Shown: one piece after another, positions 1 through 5,856 of the stretch
How positions within the stretch are numbered: the first letter of the stretch is position 1
Layout: every line of letters starts with the position of its first letter
DNA from: an uncultured Sutterella sp.
Lineage (GTDB): Bacteria > Pseudomonadota > Gammaproteobacteria > Burkholderiales > Burkholderiaceae_F
DNA length: 6,255 bases
Reading direction: 5' to 3'
Assembly: GCA_900552545.1 (NCBI GenBank)
Contig: USAL01000109.1
Location: forward strand, 1 to 6,255
Program-made: the position numbers and the translations under genes
Notes under the pieces: model-generated
Told to the model about the DNA's origin: nothing
What the model saw: only the letters and a program-made list of their open reading frames with translations
Database searches by the model: none

Positions 1-543
1 ATGGCCCCAGTAGCCGTTCTTGAAGATGGAGAGCTGGCCCGTGGCCACGAACTTCTTCAGGCGGTTCTGGATGTCGCGGAAGTAGCCGGCCGTTGCCAGA
101 TGATGATGCGGGCTGATCTTCTGCTGGATTTCAGACGTCTCGCGCGGATCGGCGGAGAGGGCGCTCACGACGTCGACCCAGTCAAGGGCGTGCAACTGGT
201 AGAAGTGCACCAGGTGGTCCTGGACGTAGAGCGTCGCATTCATCAGGTTGCGGATGATGTTGGCGTTCTTCGGGATCTTGATGCCGATGGCGTCTTCGAC
301 CGAACGGACGGCCGCGAGAGCGTGAATGCCGGTGCAGACGCCGCAGATGCGTTCGACGAACGCCCAGGCGTCGCGGGGGTCACGGCCCTTCAGAATGACC
401 TCGAGGCCGCGCCACATGGTGCCGGTGCTCATGGCATCGACGATCTTGCCGTTTTGATCAATCTCGGCCTGAACGCGAAGATGGCCTTCGATACGGGTGA
501 CCGGATCGACCACGACGCGACGGGTGTTAGTAGTTGCAGACAT
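1..543 (-). CDS. hyaB: [NiFe]-hydrogenase large subunit, N-terminal part (3' end beyond left edge)
   Basis: This is the catalytic subunit of a periplasm-facing uptake hydrogenase; it carries the Ni-Fe active site that oxidises H2. The 181 visible residues are collinear with the N-terminus of E. coli HyaB as I recall it. Residues 14-23 contain the RIEGH segment with the conserved proton-relay glutamate (E19). Residues 64-73 are ERICGVCTGI, with C67 and C70 the first pair of Ni-Fe ligands; the second pair lies near the C-terminus, outside the window. Residues 160-181 (NRLKKFVATGQ through NGYWGH) also match the family. There is no signal peptide, as expected, because the subunit is exported together with the Tat-targeted small subunit. 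The ATG overlaps the small-subunit TAA (TAATG), so translation is probably coupled. The family runs to about 600 residues, so roughly two thirds is missing here. hupL and hoxG are equivalent names in other genera. Confidence 0.96.
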   Translation of the reverse strand, partial: MSATTNTRRVVVDPVTRIEGHLRVQAEIDQNGKIVDAMSTGTMWRGLEVILKGRDPRDAWAFVERICGVCTGIHALAAVRSVEDAIGIKIPKNANIIRNLMNATLYVQDHLVHFYQLHALDWVDVVSALSADPRETSEIQQKISPHHHLATAGYFRDIQNRLKKFVATGQLSIFKNGYWGH

Positions 544-1637
544 TATTCACCTCCGAGATCCTTGTTGTTCTGCTTGGCGCGAGCCTGGCTCACGGCACTC
601 AAAGCTGCATGAGCGGCAGCGGCGACGCCGACGACGGCGACAGTGGTAAGACCCACCTTGTCGACGGTGGCTTCAACGCCAAACCAGCCGGGCGGCAGGA
701 TGTCAGGTTCATGCTTGTAGAAGCTGCCCTTGTCGAAGAAGTTGGCCTCCGAGCAGCCGATGCAGCCGTGGCCGGACTTGACGGGCCAGGAAAGACCCTC
801 GTTCCATTCGATGGTCGAGCAGGCGTTGTACGTGGTCGGGCCCTTGCAGCCCACCTTGTAGAGGCAGTAGCCGAGCTTGGCGCCTTCGTCGTCGAACTTC
901 TCGACGAACTGGCCCGCGTCGAAGTGAGCGCGGCGATAGCACTTGTCGTGAATGCGCTGGCCGTAGAACATCTTCGGACGGCCGAGGCGATCCAGCGGCG
1001 GCAGACGGTCGTAGGTGAGGATGTAGGTGATCACGCCCGTCATCACTTCAGGAATGGGCGGGCAGCCCGGCACGAGCACCACCGGCTTGTCGGTGATGAC
1101 GTCGGTAATGGGCACCGACTTCGTGGGGTTGGGCTTGGCGGCCTGCACGCAGCCCCAGGCGGCGCACGAGCCCCAGCCGATCACGGCCTTGGCGTTGGCG
1201 CAGACGTGCTTGATCTTGTTGAGGAAGATTTCGCCGCCGGGGATGCAGAACACGCCGTCGTCGCCCAACGGGATGTTGCCTTCCACGGCCACGATGTACT
1301 GGCCCTTGTACTTCTCGATGGTGTCTTCGAGCGCGGCTTCTGCCTGCTGGCCGGCGGCCGCCATGATCGTGTCGTCGTAGTCGAGACTGATCATGTTGAG
1401 AACCATGTCGGCGGCAATGGGATTGAAGCTGCGGATGAAGGATTCCGTGCAGCAGGTGCACTCAAGACCGTGCAGCCACACCACGGGCGTACGCGGCTTG
1501 GTCTTCATGGCTTGGGCAATTTCCTGCGCACCGGCGCTGCCCAGCCCGAGGCTCGCAGCTGTCAGAGAGCAGAACTGCAGAAAGCTTCGACGGCTGATGC
1601 CTTGGCGTCGCAGCGCTTCGTATTGCGTCTCAAACAT
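543..1637 (-). CDS. hyaA: [NiFe]-hydrogenase small subunit, oxygen-tolerant group 1d type, Tat-exported
   Basis: This 364-residue electron-transfer subunit carries the iron-sulfur relay from the Ni-Fe site to the membrane. A twin-arginine signal (SRRSFLQFC, residues 15-23) heads a Tat leader of about 43 residues. Proximal-cluster cysteines are C60, C62, C63, C158, C163 and C192. The extra pair C62 and C163 replaces the glycines of standard enzymes, the hallmark of the 4Fe-3S cluster of oxygen-tolerant hydrogenases. Distal-cluster ligands are H230, C233, C258 and C264; medial-cluster ligands are C273, C292 and C295. Every ligand sits 43 residues beyond the mature E. coli Hyd-1 numbering I remember. 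Residues 326-348 form a C-terminal membrane anchor with a His (H343) near its end, normally paired with a cytochrome b (HyaC), which would lie off the left edge. The ATG follows AAGGAG (1647-1652) with 9-nt spacing. It is the first gene of the operon. hupS and hoxK are equivalents. Confidence 0.97.
   Translation of the reverse strand: MFETQYEALRRQGISRRSFLQFCSLTAASLGLGSAGAQEIAQAMKTKPRTPVVWLHGLECTCCTESFIRSFNPIAADMVLNMISLDYDDTIMAAAGQQAEAALEDTIEKYKGQYIVAVEGNIPLGDDGVFCIPGGEIFLNKIKHVCANAKAVIGWGSCAAWGCVQAAKPNPTKSVPITDVITDKPVVLVPGCPPIPEVMTGVITYILTYDRLPPLDRLGRPKMFYGQRIHDKCYRRAHFDAGQFVEKFDDEGAKLGYCLYKVGCKGPTTYNACSTIEWNEGLSWPVKSGHGCIGCSEANFFDKGSFYKHEPDILPPGWFGVEATVDKVGLTTVAVVGVAAAAHAALSAVSQARAKQNNKDLGGE
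549..554 (-). promoter_or_regulatory. Ribosome binding site of the large subunit, inside the small-subunit coding end
   Basis: GGAGGT on the minus strand lies 5 nt before the large-subunit ATG. It is made from the Gly-Gly codons near the small-subunit C-terminus (Leu-Gly-Gly-Glu-stop). It fixes the start at 543 and fits translational coupling of the two subunits, which assemble in equal amounts. Confidence 0.85.
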
Positions 1638-1775
1638 GTTGTATTTCTCCTTAGCCTAGGAGTCGAGTAAAGGCTCCAGAGGATTTGGGGTTGACTCAGC
1701 CGAAAAAGCGCAAAACTCTCCTACGCTAATTCCAGCGCTTGAAGGGATGTTAGAGAGCCGATACGACCCTGAAAA

Positions 1776-1811
1776 TACCCCGGAAGTATCTTTTTTAGTC
1801 CTTTCGGGGTA
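1776..1811 (-). repeat. Imperfect inverted repeat upstream of the hydrogenase operon
   Basis: TACCCCG (1776-1782) is exactly complementary to CGGGGTA (1805-1811). After one mismatch, three more pairs can form, giving about 10 pairs around a loop of about 14 nt. On the minus strand the stem is followed by ATTTTC, a short U-run. It lies about 140 bp before the hyaA start, so it could be an operator, a weak terminator or a leader attenuator. Its role is inferred only. Confidence 0.45.
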
Positions 1812-1859
1812 CACGAATACATCAGACGGATGATTGTTACAGGTTGAGCTTGGCATGCT

Positions 1860-1875
1860 TAATCCAAAAGGATTA
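1860..1875. repeat. Short perfect palindrome, possible operator
   Basis: TAATCC-AAAA-GGATTA is a perfect 6-bp inverted repeat with a 4-bp centre, about 225 bp upstream of hyaA. It overlaps a looser TTGG-N10-CCAA symmetry (1851-1868). It does not match an FNR box (TTGAT-N4-ATCAA) or any operator I can name. A regulator binding site for the hydrogenase promoter is plausible but unproven. Confidence 0.35.
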
Positions 1876-1884
1876 GTTGTGATG

Positions 1885-2045
1885 AGGCAAGGGGGGTGTT
1901 CGCCTAGGTTTGAGTGTCTTCTTCTGATGACGCGTTTGCCTTGAGGGTAAAGGGAAGATGGGGAAAATCGGGGGTGGCTGGTGGAAAAAAGGTGGGGCTA
2001 AGTCCGGGAGAAGTTTGGGCTCGTCCGATGGAGGTCGGATCGCGC
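1885..2045 (-). other. C-rich, G-poor tract (rut-like); opposite strand has a G-quadruplex motif
   Basis: This is gene-free DNA between the porin terminator and the hydrogenase upstream region. Read on the minus strand it is rich in pyrimidine-C dinucleotides and poor in G, especially 1940-2010, the composition expected of a Rho loading site downstream of a transcribed gene. The plus strand holds four G-runs of 3, 3, 4 and 5 at 1945-1947, 1952-1954, 1960-1963 and 1970-1974, with loops of 4, 5 and 6 nt. That satisfies the usual G-quadruplex pattern. No coding features are convincing here. Confidence 0.35.
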
Positions 2046-2054
2046 CGAGGAGCG

Positions 2055-2086
2055 AAAAAAGCCGCCGGAACCAGAAGCGCCGGCGG
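2055..2086 (-). terminator. Rho-independent terminator downstream of the porin
   Basis: On the minus strand CCGCCGG and CCGGCGG form a perfect 7-bp GC stem around an 11-nt loop, followed directly by C and six T residues (A-run at 2055-2060 on plus). It lies about 130 bp beyond the porin stop codon and faces the right way to end that transcript before the hydrogenase operon. Confidence 0.85.
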
Positions 2087-2166
2087 TGGGGCGGCGCGCG
2101 GGTGGCAGCGCCGCAAGAGGGCAAGATTCCAGGAGGAGCCGGACTTTGCTCGGCTGGATTTGTGTC

Positions 2167-2192
2167 GGGAAGCGTTTCTAGGATCGCTCCCC
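2167..2192 (-). other. Stem-loop just after the porin stop
   Basis: Minus-strand GGGGAGCG and CGCTTCCC can form an 8-bp stem with one G-U pair and a 10-nt loop, starting 24 nt after the porin stop. No T-run follows, so it is not an intrinsic terminator. It may protect the 3' end of the message or act with Rho. Confidence 0.45.
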
Positions 2193-2215
2193 GAGCCCGC
2201 GCGATTGACGGAATA

Positions 2216-3382
2216 TCAGAACTTGTGATTGAGGCCGATGCCCACCTGGCAGCCGTTGAACTCGGCGCGGTCCATGAAGGCGTCAAACCCGTGGTCGGCC
2301 TTGATGTCGACATCAAGGTTATCGCTGCCCTTGGCGTAGGTGGCGCCCGCGTAAAGCGTCGTGCGCTTGCTCATTTCATAGGCGTAGGCAACGCCCAGAA
2401 CGAGGGCGTGCGCATCGTTGTCGGCCTTCGCCTGCTTGTTTTCAGCCATCATGTACTGCACGCTCGCCATGAGGGTGCCGTTGCCCAAGGGAGCCGTGGC
2501 GCCCAACAGGAAGCTGTCGATCGTAAAGGTCCCGTTCGCGGTGAGGCCGTCTTCGTTTCTGAGGTCGGCGTCGCGGAAGCTTCTCACCTTGTCGGCGTGC
2601 TGGTACATGAACATGGGCTTCACGGCGCCGAGATCATAGGAAAGACCCAGGGTGTAGATCAAGCACTTCTACTCATAGAAAATACCGACAACGGCGAGAA
2701 ACGAGTCGTACTGCAGCATTTCAACCACGGCGGCAGCGGCAAAGGGACCGGTTTCGTACTGCAGGCCCAGACCATAGTAGTGGTTGCGGTCTGACCTGCG
2801 CACGATCCCGTCATCGTCGCCCATGGAGGCCATGATGCTCACCTTGAAGCCGTCGGCGGGCGTGATTTCAACGACCGCCGTGTTGTCCATCGAGAGGTCG
2901 CGGCTCGTGAAGGTGCCCATGCCGCCCACGCCGAAGGCGGCCTCAAGCGGATCAAAGCCGCCCACGAGTTCGAAGTCGCCGCCGCCGCTCGCGAGCGTCC
3001 CCATGCGGCCAGCGGCAATCGTCACCATGTCGTTGCCGAACTTGATGTAGGCCTGGCTGTCAAAGAGCGTGTGGTCGGTGGCGTTCGAGCCGTCGTCGGA
3101 GTTGAATTCGCTCTCGAGCGTCACGCCCACGCGCCAGCCGTCGCCGAGGTCCTCCGTGGCGGTGATGCCCCAGATTGAGTCGCCGTACCAGGCGCTATGC
3201 ATCGAGGCACTGTTGGTCTTCTTTTTCACCACTTCGCCGCCCGTGGTGAGCTTGTCGGCGTGCTCGTAGACCATGCCGGTCGAGACCGATCCGTAAAGCG
3301 TGACGTCGGCGGCAGCGGCGCTGCCGGCAAATGCAGCGGCGGCGCACGCAGCTGCAAGCGTGAGTTTGAAGGACTGCTTCAT
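2216..3382 (-). pseudogene. Gram-negative trimeric porin interrupted by an in-frame amber codon
   Basis: An outer-membrane general porin for passive entry of small hydrophilic solutes. Codons 1-237 (2672-3382) encode a signal peptide (MKQSFKLTLA, an Ala-rich core, cleavage near SAAAA-DVTLYG) followed by beta-strands. Residues 125-155 (from GRMGTL) look like the pore-constricting third loop. Codon 238 is TAG (2669-2671). The same frame then continues for 150 codons with more strands (IYTLGLSYDLGAVKP) and ends in GIGLNHKF, the C-terminal aromatic residue needed for barrel assembly. The total of 388 codons is normal for the family. No frame change is needed, so a single substitution, sequencing error or readthrough is possible. 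However, the codons before the stop encode FLAVVGIFYE, oddly hydrophobic for a surface loop, which could mean two compensating indels. The start is fixed by the signal peptide and by GGAGA 9 nt upstream. The 237-residue fragment alone should not form a barrel. Confidence 0.85.
2669..2671 (-). other. In-frame TAG inside the porin
   Basis: The sequence reads TAT-GAG-TAG-AAG-TGC-TTG-ATC-TAC on the minus strand. The coding frame before and after the stop is identical. The TTG seven bases beyond could in theory restart translation, but the product would lack a signal peptide and could not reach the outer membrane. Confidence 0.9.
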
Positions 3383-3422
3383 GAGAAAAATTCTCCGTAT
3401 TGGATTGATTTGTTCGTCTTCC

Positions 3423-3483
3423 GAAGGCTTCCTGCCAGCTTTGTTATTGAGGGCAAATACGCTCTGCTTTGAGGAAGGCTTCC
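3423..3483. repeat. Pair of quasi-palindromic direct repeats in the porin leader
   Basis: GAAGGCTTCC occurs at 3423-3432 and again at 3474-3483, start to start 51 bp. Each copy is nearly self-complementary (GAAG-G-CTTC). In the porin mRNA they fall within the 100 nt before the start codon, so they could be operators or small RNA hairpins. No known regulator is recognised. Confidence 0.4.
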
Positions 3484-3601
3484 AATGTTTTGCGCCCGCG
3501 GCGCTCCCAAAGAGAGAACCAAGGAGAAGCCAAAGAGGAAACTCAAGGGGGCAAGCGGGCGGCTTTGGCGGTTCATAAACACCTGAGGCGCCAAAACATT
3601 G
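3483..3601 (-). repeat. Nested inverted repeats in the porin 5' leader
   Basis: The outer arms are CAATGTTTTG-CGC (3483-3495) and GCGC-CAAAACATTG (3588-3601): a 10-bp perfect match plus CGC after a one-base bulge. Inside lies a second perfect 7-bp pair, GCCAAAG (3529-3535) with CTTTGGC (3563-3569). CCAAAGAG also recurs directly at 3507-3514 and 3530-3537. If the message begins near 3600 or upstream, the leader could fold into a long branched stem. This may be a regulatory 5' UTR or a small-RNA target; no described family is recognised. Confidence 0.5.
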
Positions 3602-3607
3602 TTTCAG

Positions 3608-3636
3608 ATGGTAACGACAACCATTCTCATTTACAA
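3608..3636 (-). promoter_or_regulatory. Candidate porin promoter with Fur-like element in the spacer
   Basis: On the minus strand TTGTAA (3631-3636) and TACCAT (3608-3613) are separated by 17 bp; each matches four of six bases of the sigma-70 consensus. The spacer contains TGAGAATGGTTGTCG (3615-3629), matching about 10 of 14 defined positions of the 7-1-7 Fur inverted repeat. Transcription from here would give a leader of about 220 nt before the porin ATG. Both elements are weak on their own. Confidence 0.35.
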
Positions 3637-3676
3637 GTCGACCAAGGCGTTTTCCCCACAAAGGAAAACCCTGAAG

Positions 3677-3723
3677 AAAAAACAAAACAGCGCGGCAAAC
3701 CTTTTTCAGGCTTCCGCGCTGTT
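3677..3723 (-). terminator. Rho-independent terminator after the yciB-ppiC pair
   Basis: On the minus strand AACAGCGCGG and CCGCGCTGTT form a perfect 10-bp stem around an 18-nt loop, followed by TTGTTTTTTC. It starts 30 bp after the isomerase stop codon. It separates that operon from the porin promoter. Confidence 0.93.
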
Positions 3724-3752
3724 GATGGACGTTTAAAAGTAGGGCTGAGGCC

Positions 3753-4577
3753 TTACTTCTTGGCGTTCTGGCCTTCCTTGACCTCTTCGATCTTGGCAGA
3801 CTTGATCAGATTGTCGACGTAGCTCTGCACGCGCTGCTGCGTGAGAAGCTGACGAAGCAGAGGCGCTTCAGCCTCGTAGTTTGCAAAGCGCTGAGCGGGA
3901 CGCTTGCCTTCGAGCTTGACGACGTGCCAGCCCAGATGCGTGTGCACCGGGTTCTTGGCGATCTGACCGGGCTTGAGGTTCTTGAAGCTTTCGGCGAAGT
4001 CCTTGTCGAACATGTTGGGCGAGTTCCATTCGATGAGGCCGCCCATCTCGCGGTTTTGCGGCGTGTCGATCGACTTCTCGCGGGCGAGCTTGTCGAAGTC
4101 GCCGCTCTTCTGAACGGACTTCAGAAGCTCACGAGCCGTCTTTTCGTCCTTGACGAGGATGTGGCGCACGGAAACCTCGGTATTGCCCCAGCGCTTCTTT
4201 TCCTGATCAAAGAGCGCCTTGACGTCGGCGTCGCTCACCGGGTTCTTGGCCACCCAGTCGTTGATCACCGTGCTCATCAAGATGTTCTTGGTGGCGTTGT
4301 CGATCATGCGCTGCACGTCGTCGCGCTTGGCAAGCTTCTGCTTCTTGGCTTCCTGCAGAAGGAGCTTGTCGCGCACGAGAAGCATGCGGACCTGATTTTC
4401 AAGTTGCGGCGTGCGGGTCTGGCCGCGCGCGGTCGAGGCGGCGATGAGGCTCTCCTGCTGAGCCTTGCTCACGAGCTCGCCGTTGACGGTGAAAGAGGTG
4501 GTCGCAGCCTGTGCACAGCCGATGGCAAGACCTGCTGCGATTGCACAGAGTCCCATCGCGGATTTCTTGAACATCAT
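3753..4577 (-). CDS. Periplasmic parvulin-type peptidyl-prolyl cis-trans isomerase
   Basis: A secreted folding helper of the PpiC/SurA/PrsA group that catalyses cis-trans isomerisation at prolines, probably for envelope proteins. The 274 residues begin with a signal peptide (MMFKKSAMG, hydrophobic core, likely cleavage after CAQA at 24). An N-terminal helical region with SurA-like charge pattern (about 30-125) follows. The parvulin domain spans about 134-226: VRHILV (137-142), GGLIEW (179-184), and HTHLGWHVVKL (212-222). The C-terminal tail is charged. The ATG at 4577 is chosen because AAGGA (4584-4588) lies 6 nt upstream and the signal peptide starts there; a TTG further upstream only adds six non-signal residues. 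ATG at 4574 is an equal alternative. A Cys at 21 after AIG resembles a weak lipobox, so lipoprotein processing cannot be fully excluded. The gene starts 31 nt after yciB, which suggests one transcript. Confidence 0.95.
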   Translation of the reverse strand: MMFKKSAMGLCAIAAGLAIGCAQAATTSFTVNGELVSKAQQESLIAASTARGQTRTPQLENQVRMLLVRDKLLLQEAKKQKLAKRDDVQRMIDNATKNILMSTVINDWVAKNPVSDADVKALFDQEKKRWGNTEVSVRHILVKDEKTARELLKSVQKSGDFDKLAREKSIDTPQNREMGGLIEWNSPNMFDKDFAESFKNLKPGQIAKNPVHTHLGWHVVKLEGKRPAQRFANYEAEAPLLRQLLTQQRVQSYVDNLIKSAKIEEVKEGQNAKK

Positions 4578-4608
4578 TGCGTTTCCTTGCAACAAAAAAT
4601 AGGTATCG

Positions 4609-5217
4609 CTATTTTGACAGCGGCTCGGCTTTTTTCATGACCCAGAGGCTGATGCCAATTGTAAAAATGAATGTCAAGGCCAAAAGACCGAAGAGCTTGA
4701 AGTTCACCCAGGTCGCCGTGCTGCAGCTGTAGGCGACGATGAGGTTAATGATGCCGGTGACGTAGAAAAAGCCGATCCAGGCCTTCTGCATCGTGCCCCA
4801 GGCCGAGGGCGGGAGCTCAAGCTGTTTGCCCAACAGCATCGTGAGAAAGTTTCTCGAGGTGATCTGCCCGAAGAGAAGAATCGAGCCGAAGATCCAGTAG
4901 AGGATCGTGGGCTTCCACTTGATGAACATTTCGTTGTGAAGCCACAGCGTAAGCGATCCGAACACCACGATCACCGCAAGCGAAATCCATAGCATCGGCT
5001 CAGGGCGCTTGCCCTTCATGAAGACGAGCGCGATCTGTACGAACGTGGCGACGATGCCCACGAGCGTTGCAAGCAGAACCGGCGCCTGGTCGGGGGCGAT
5101 GGCCGCGCCGCCGATGATCGAGCCGATCGTCGAGGCGGTCGCCTCCGGGTTGGCTTCGCCCACCTTGAAGGCGGCGAAAAAGAGAATGATGGGAAAGAGA
5201 TCAAAAAGAAGCTTCAC
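4609..5217 (-). CDS. yciB: Inner-membrane septation protein A family (YciB/IspZ)
   Basis: A polytopic inner-membrane protein linked in enterobacteria to septation and cell-envelope synthesis; its biochemical activity is not settled. Six hydrophobic segments are visible at about 5-19, 47-67, 75-94, 103-119, 145-164 and 173-193. Family landmarks are the MKLLFDLFPI start, HNEMFIKWKP (94-103) and WVNFKLFG (170-177). At 202 residues it exceeds E. coli YciB (179, from memory) by an insertion at about 21-45 before APVLLATLVG; I recall a similar insertion in Burkholderiales homologues. The start codon is GTG, supported by GGGGA a few bases upstream and by the conserved N-terminus. It precedes the isomerase gene by 31 nt. 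In Neisseria and Burkholderiales these genes commonly sit together with a bolA gene between them, which is absent here. Confidence 0.96.
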   Translation of the reverse strand: MKLLFDLFPIILFFAAFKVGEANPEATASTIGSIIGGAAIAPDQAPVLLATLVGIVATFVQIALVFMKGKRPEPMLWISLAVIVVFGSLTLWLHNEMFIKWKPTILYWIFGSILLFGQITSRNFLTMLLGKQLELPPSAWGTMQKAWIGFFYVTGIINLIVAYSCSTATWVNFKLFGLLALTFIFTIGISLWVMKKAEPLSK

Positions 5218-5300
5218 GATGTCCCCGGCGTCGAAACTGCGGTTGGTTGATCAAATGCGCGAATATCGAAATGCGGCGTTGGGAATGGTGCCGCCCGAAA

Positions 5301-5329
5301 TATTGACGCGAAAGTTCACGCAAAAGTTC
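5301..5329 (-). promoter_or_regulatory. Candidate extracytoplasmic-stress (sigma-E type) promoter for yciB-ppiC
   Basis: On the minus strand GAACTT (5324-5329) is followed after 17 bp by TCAATA (5301-5306). Sigma-E promoters have a GGAACTT -35 and a TCnAA-like -10 at about 16-17 bp. The start would lie near 5294, about 77 nt before the yciB GTG. Control of a periplasmic foldase by envelope stress would make sense. The -35 is part of a tandem repeat, so the match may be accidental. Confidence 0.25.
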
Positions 5330-5354
5330 GCGCAAAAGTTCGCGCAACTGAGCG
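5307..5354. repeat. 12-bp tandem repeat, about three copies plus a decayed one
   Basis: The unit CGCAAAAGTTCG occurs perfectly at 5319-5330 and 5331-5342. A copy with two changes precedes it (5307-5318) and a decayed copy follows (5343-5354). The repeat begins 90 bp upstream of yciB. It could be a regulator binding array or simple slippage; on the minus strand each unit contains GAACTT. Confidence 0.75.
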
Positions 5355-5856
5355 CGTTGCACCCGGGCGGCGGGCCGTGCGGGCGATTATATAAGCTGAT
5401 GCGGTTGGCCTCGGGGGGCCAGGCCTTTCGACTCCCACGTCGCATTTTGGGCAAGTTTGCCTCACGAAGCGGGGGGCAATCCCGGAAACGTCGGCATCTA
5501 CCTTACCCTTCCGAGGCTCTCGCTCATTGAGCTTGCCGCGGCGGGTGTTAACATGCGCACACAATTTGTTGCCGCTTGTCTCGGCCCCGACGCCGCGGAT
5601 GCCGATAGGCTTGACACTCGCAATGTTCGTTTGCGCGTCGCCGCCGCCTGCCGACGTCCGCGTCTTTTGCTTTTATAAAGTAAAGAAGGGGCTCGTCCGA
5701 TGAGCGGAATTTGAGGCGGAGCAGACGGTTTTACGGGCGAGCGCGCCGGCACGTTCCTTCTTCCTAGGCCGTAAGGTCTGGGGAGGAAAGGGGAGGGCCT
5801 GCGCGTCAAAGAAGAACAAATTTTTTCCGCAAACCCAATTTGTGCACACCATTAAT

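Larger units (their letters stand above)
5218..5856. other. 639-bp intergenic region between divergent genes
   Basis: The divergent spacer carries promoters for yciB (minus) and the M16 peptidase (plus). It contains 12-bp tandem repeats (5307-5342), a GC-rich block (5360-5385), an isolated minus-strand TATAAT (5386-5391) without a convincing -35, an isolated plus-strand TTGACA (5611-5616) without a -10, and an AT-rich patch around 5665-5690. No tRNA or convincing gene is seen. A plus-strand frame from 5457 to 5678 is open for 73 codons, but starts at TTG without an SD and ends in Arg/Leu-rich residues typical of non-coding GC-rich DNA. Confidence 0.6.

Noticed and set aside
534..1670. A long plus-strand open frame of 378 codons opposite the hydrogenase small subunit
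   Set aside because: It is the antisense shadow of a gene with every expected cluster ligand; its translation is Val/Ala/His-rich with no family features.
1853..1866. Possible sigma-54 promoter (TGG and GC elements) upstream of hyaA on the minus strand
   Set aside because: The GG-to-GC spacing is 9 instead of 10 and the flanking bases do not match TGGCAC/TTGC.
2216..2662. Separate 148-residue protein starting at TTG 2662
   Set aside because: It is the in-frame C-terminal half of the porin barrel, without signal peptide or SD, so it is treated as part of the interrupted gene.
3383..3685. N-terminal extension of the porin up to 3685
   Set aside because: The signal peptide begins at 3382 with an SD before it; the extension crosses the structured leader and the porin promoter region.
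4578..4595. TTG start for the isomerase six codons upstream
   Set aside because: It would place the SD inside the coding region and add residues in front of a normal signal peptide.
5386..5391. Perfect minus-strand TATAAT upstream of yciB
   Set aside because: No -35-like hexamer at 16-18 bp; the upstream sequence is GC-rich, so I do not call it a promoter.
5611..5616. Perfect TTGACA on the plus strand before the M16 gene
   Set aside because: The position 17 bp downstream is CGCGTC, with no -10 resemblance.
5457..5678. 73-codon plus-strand frame in the divergent spacer
   Set aside because: TTG start without SD, Arg/Leu-rich end, and no family recognised; kept only as a finding to check.
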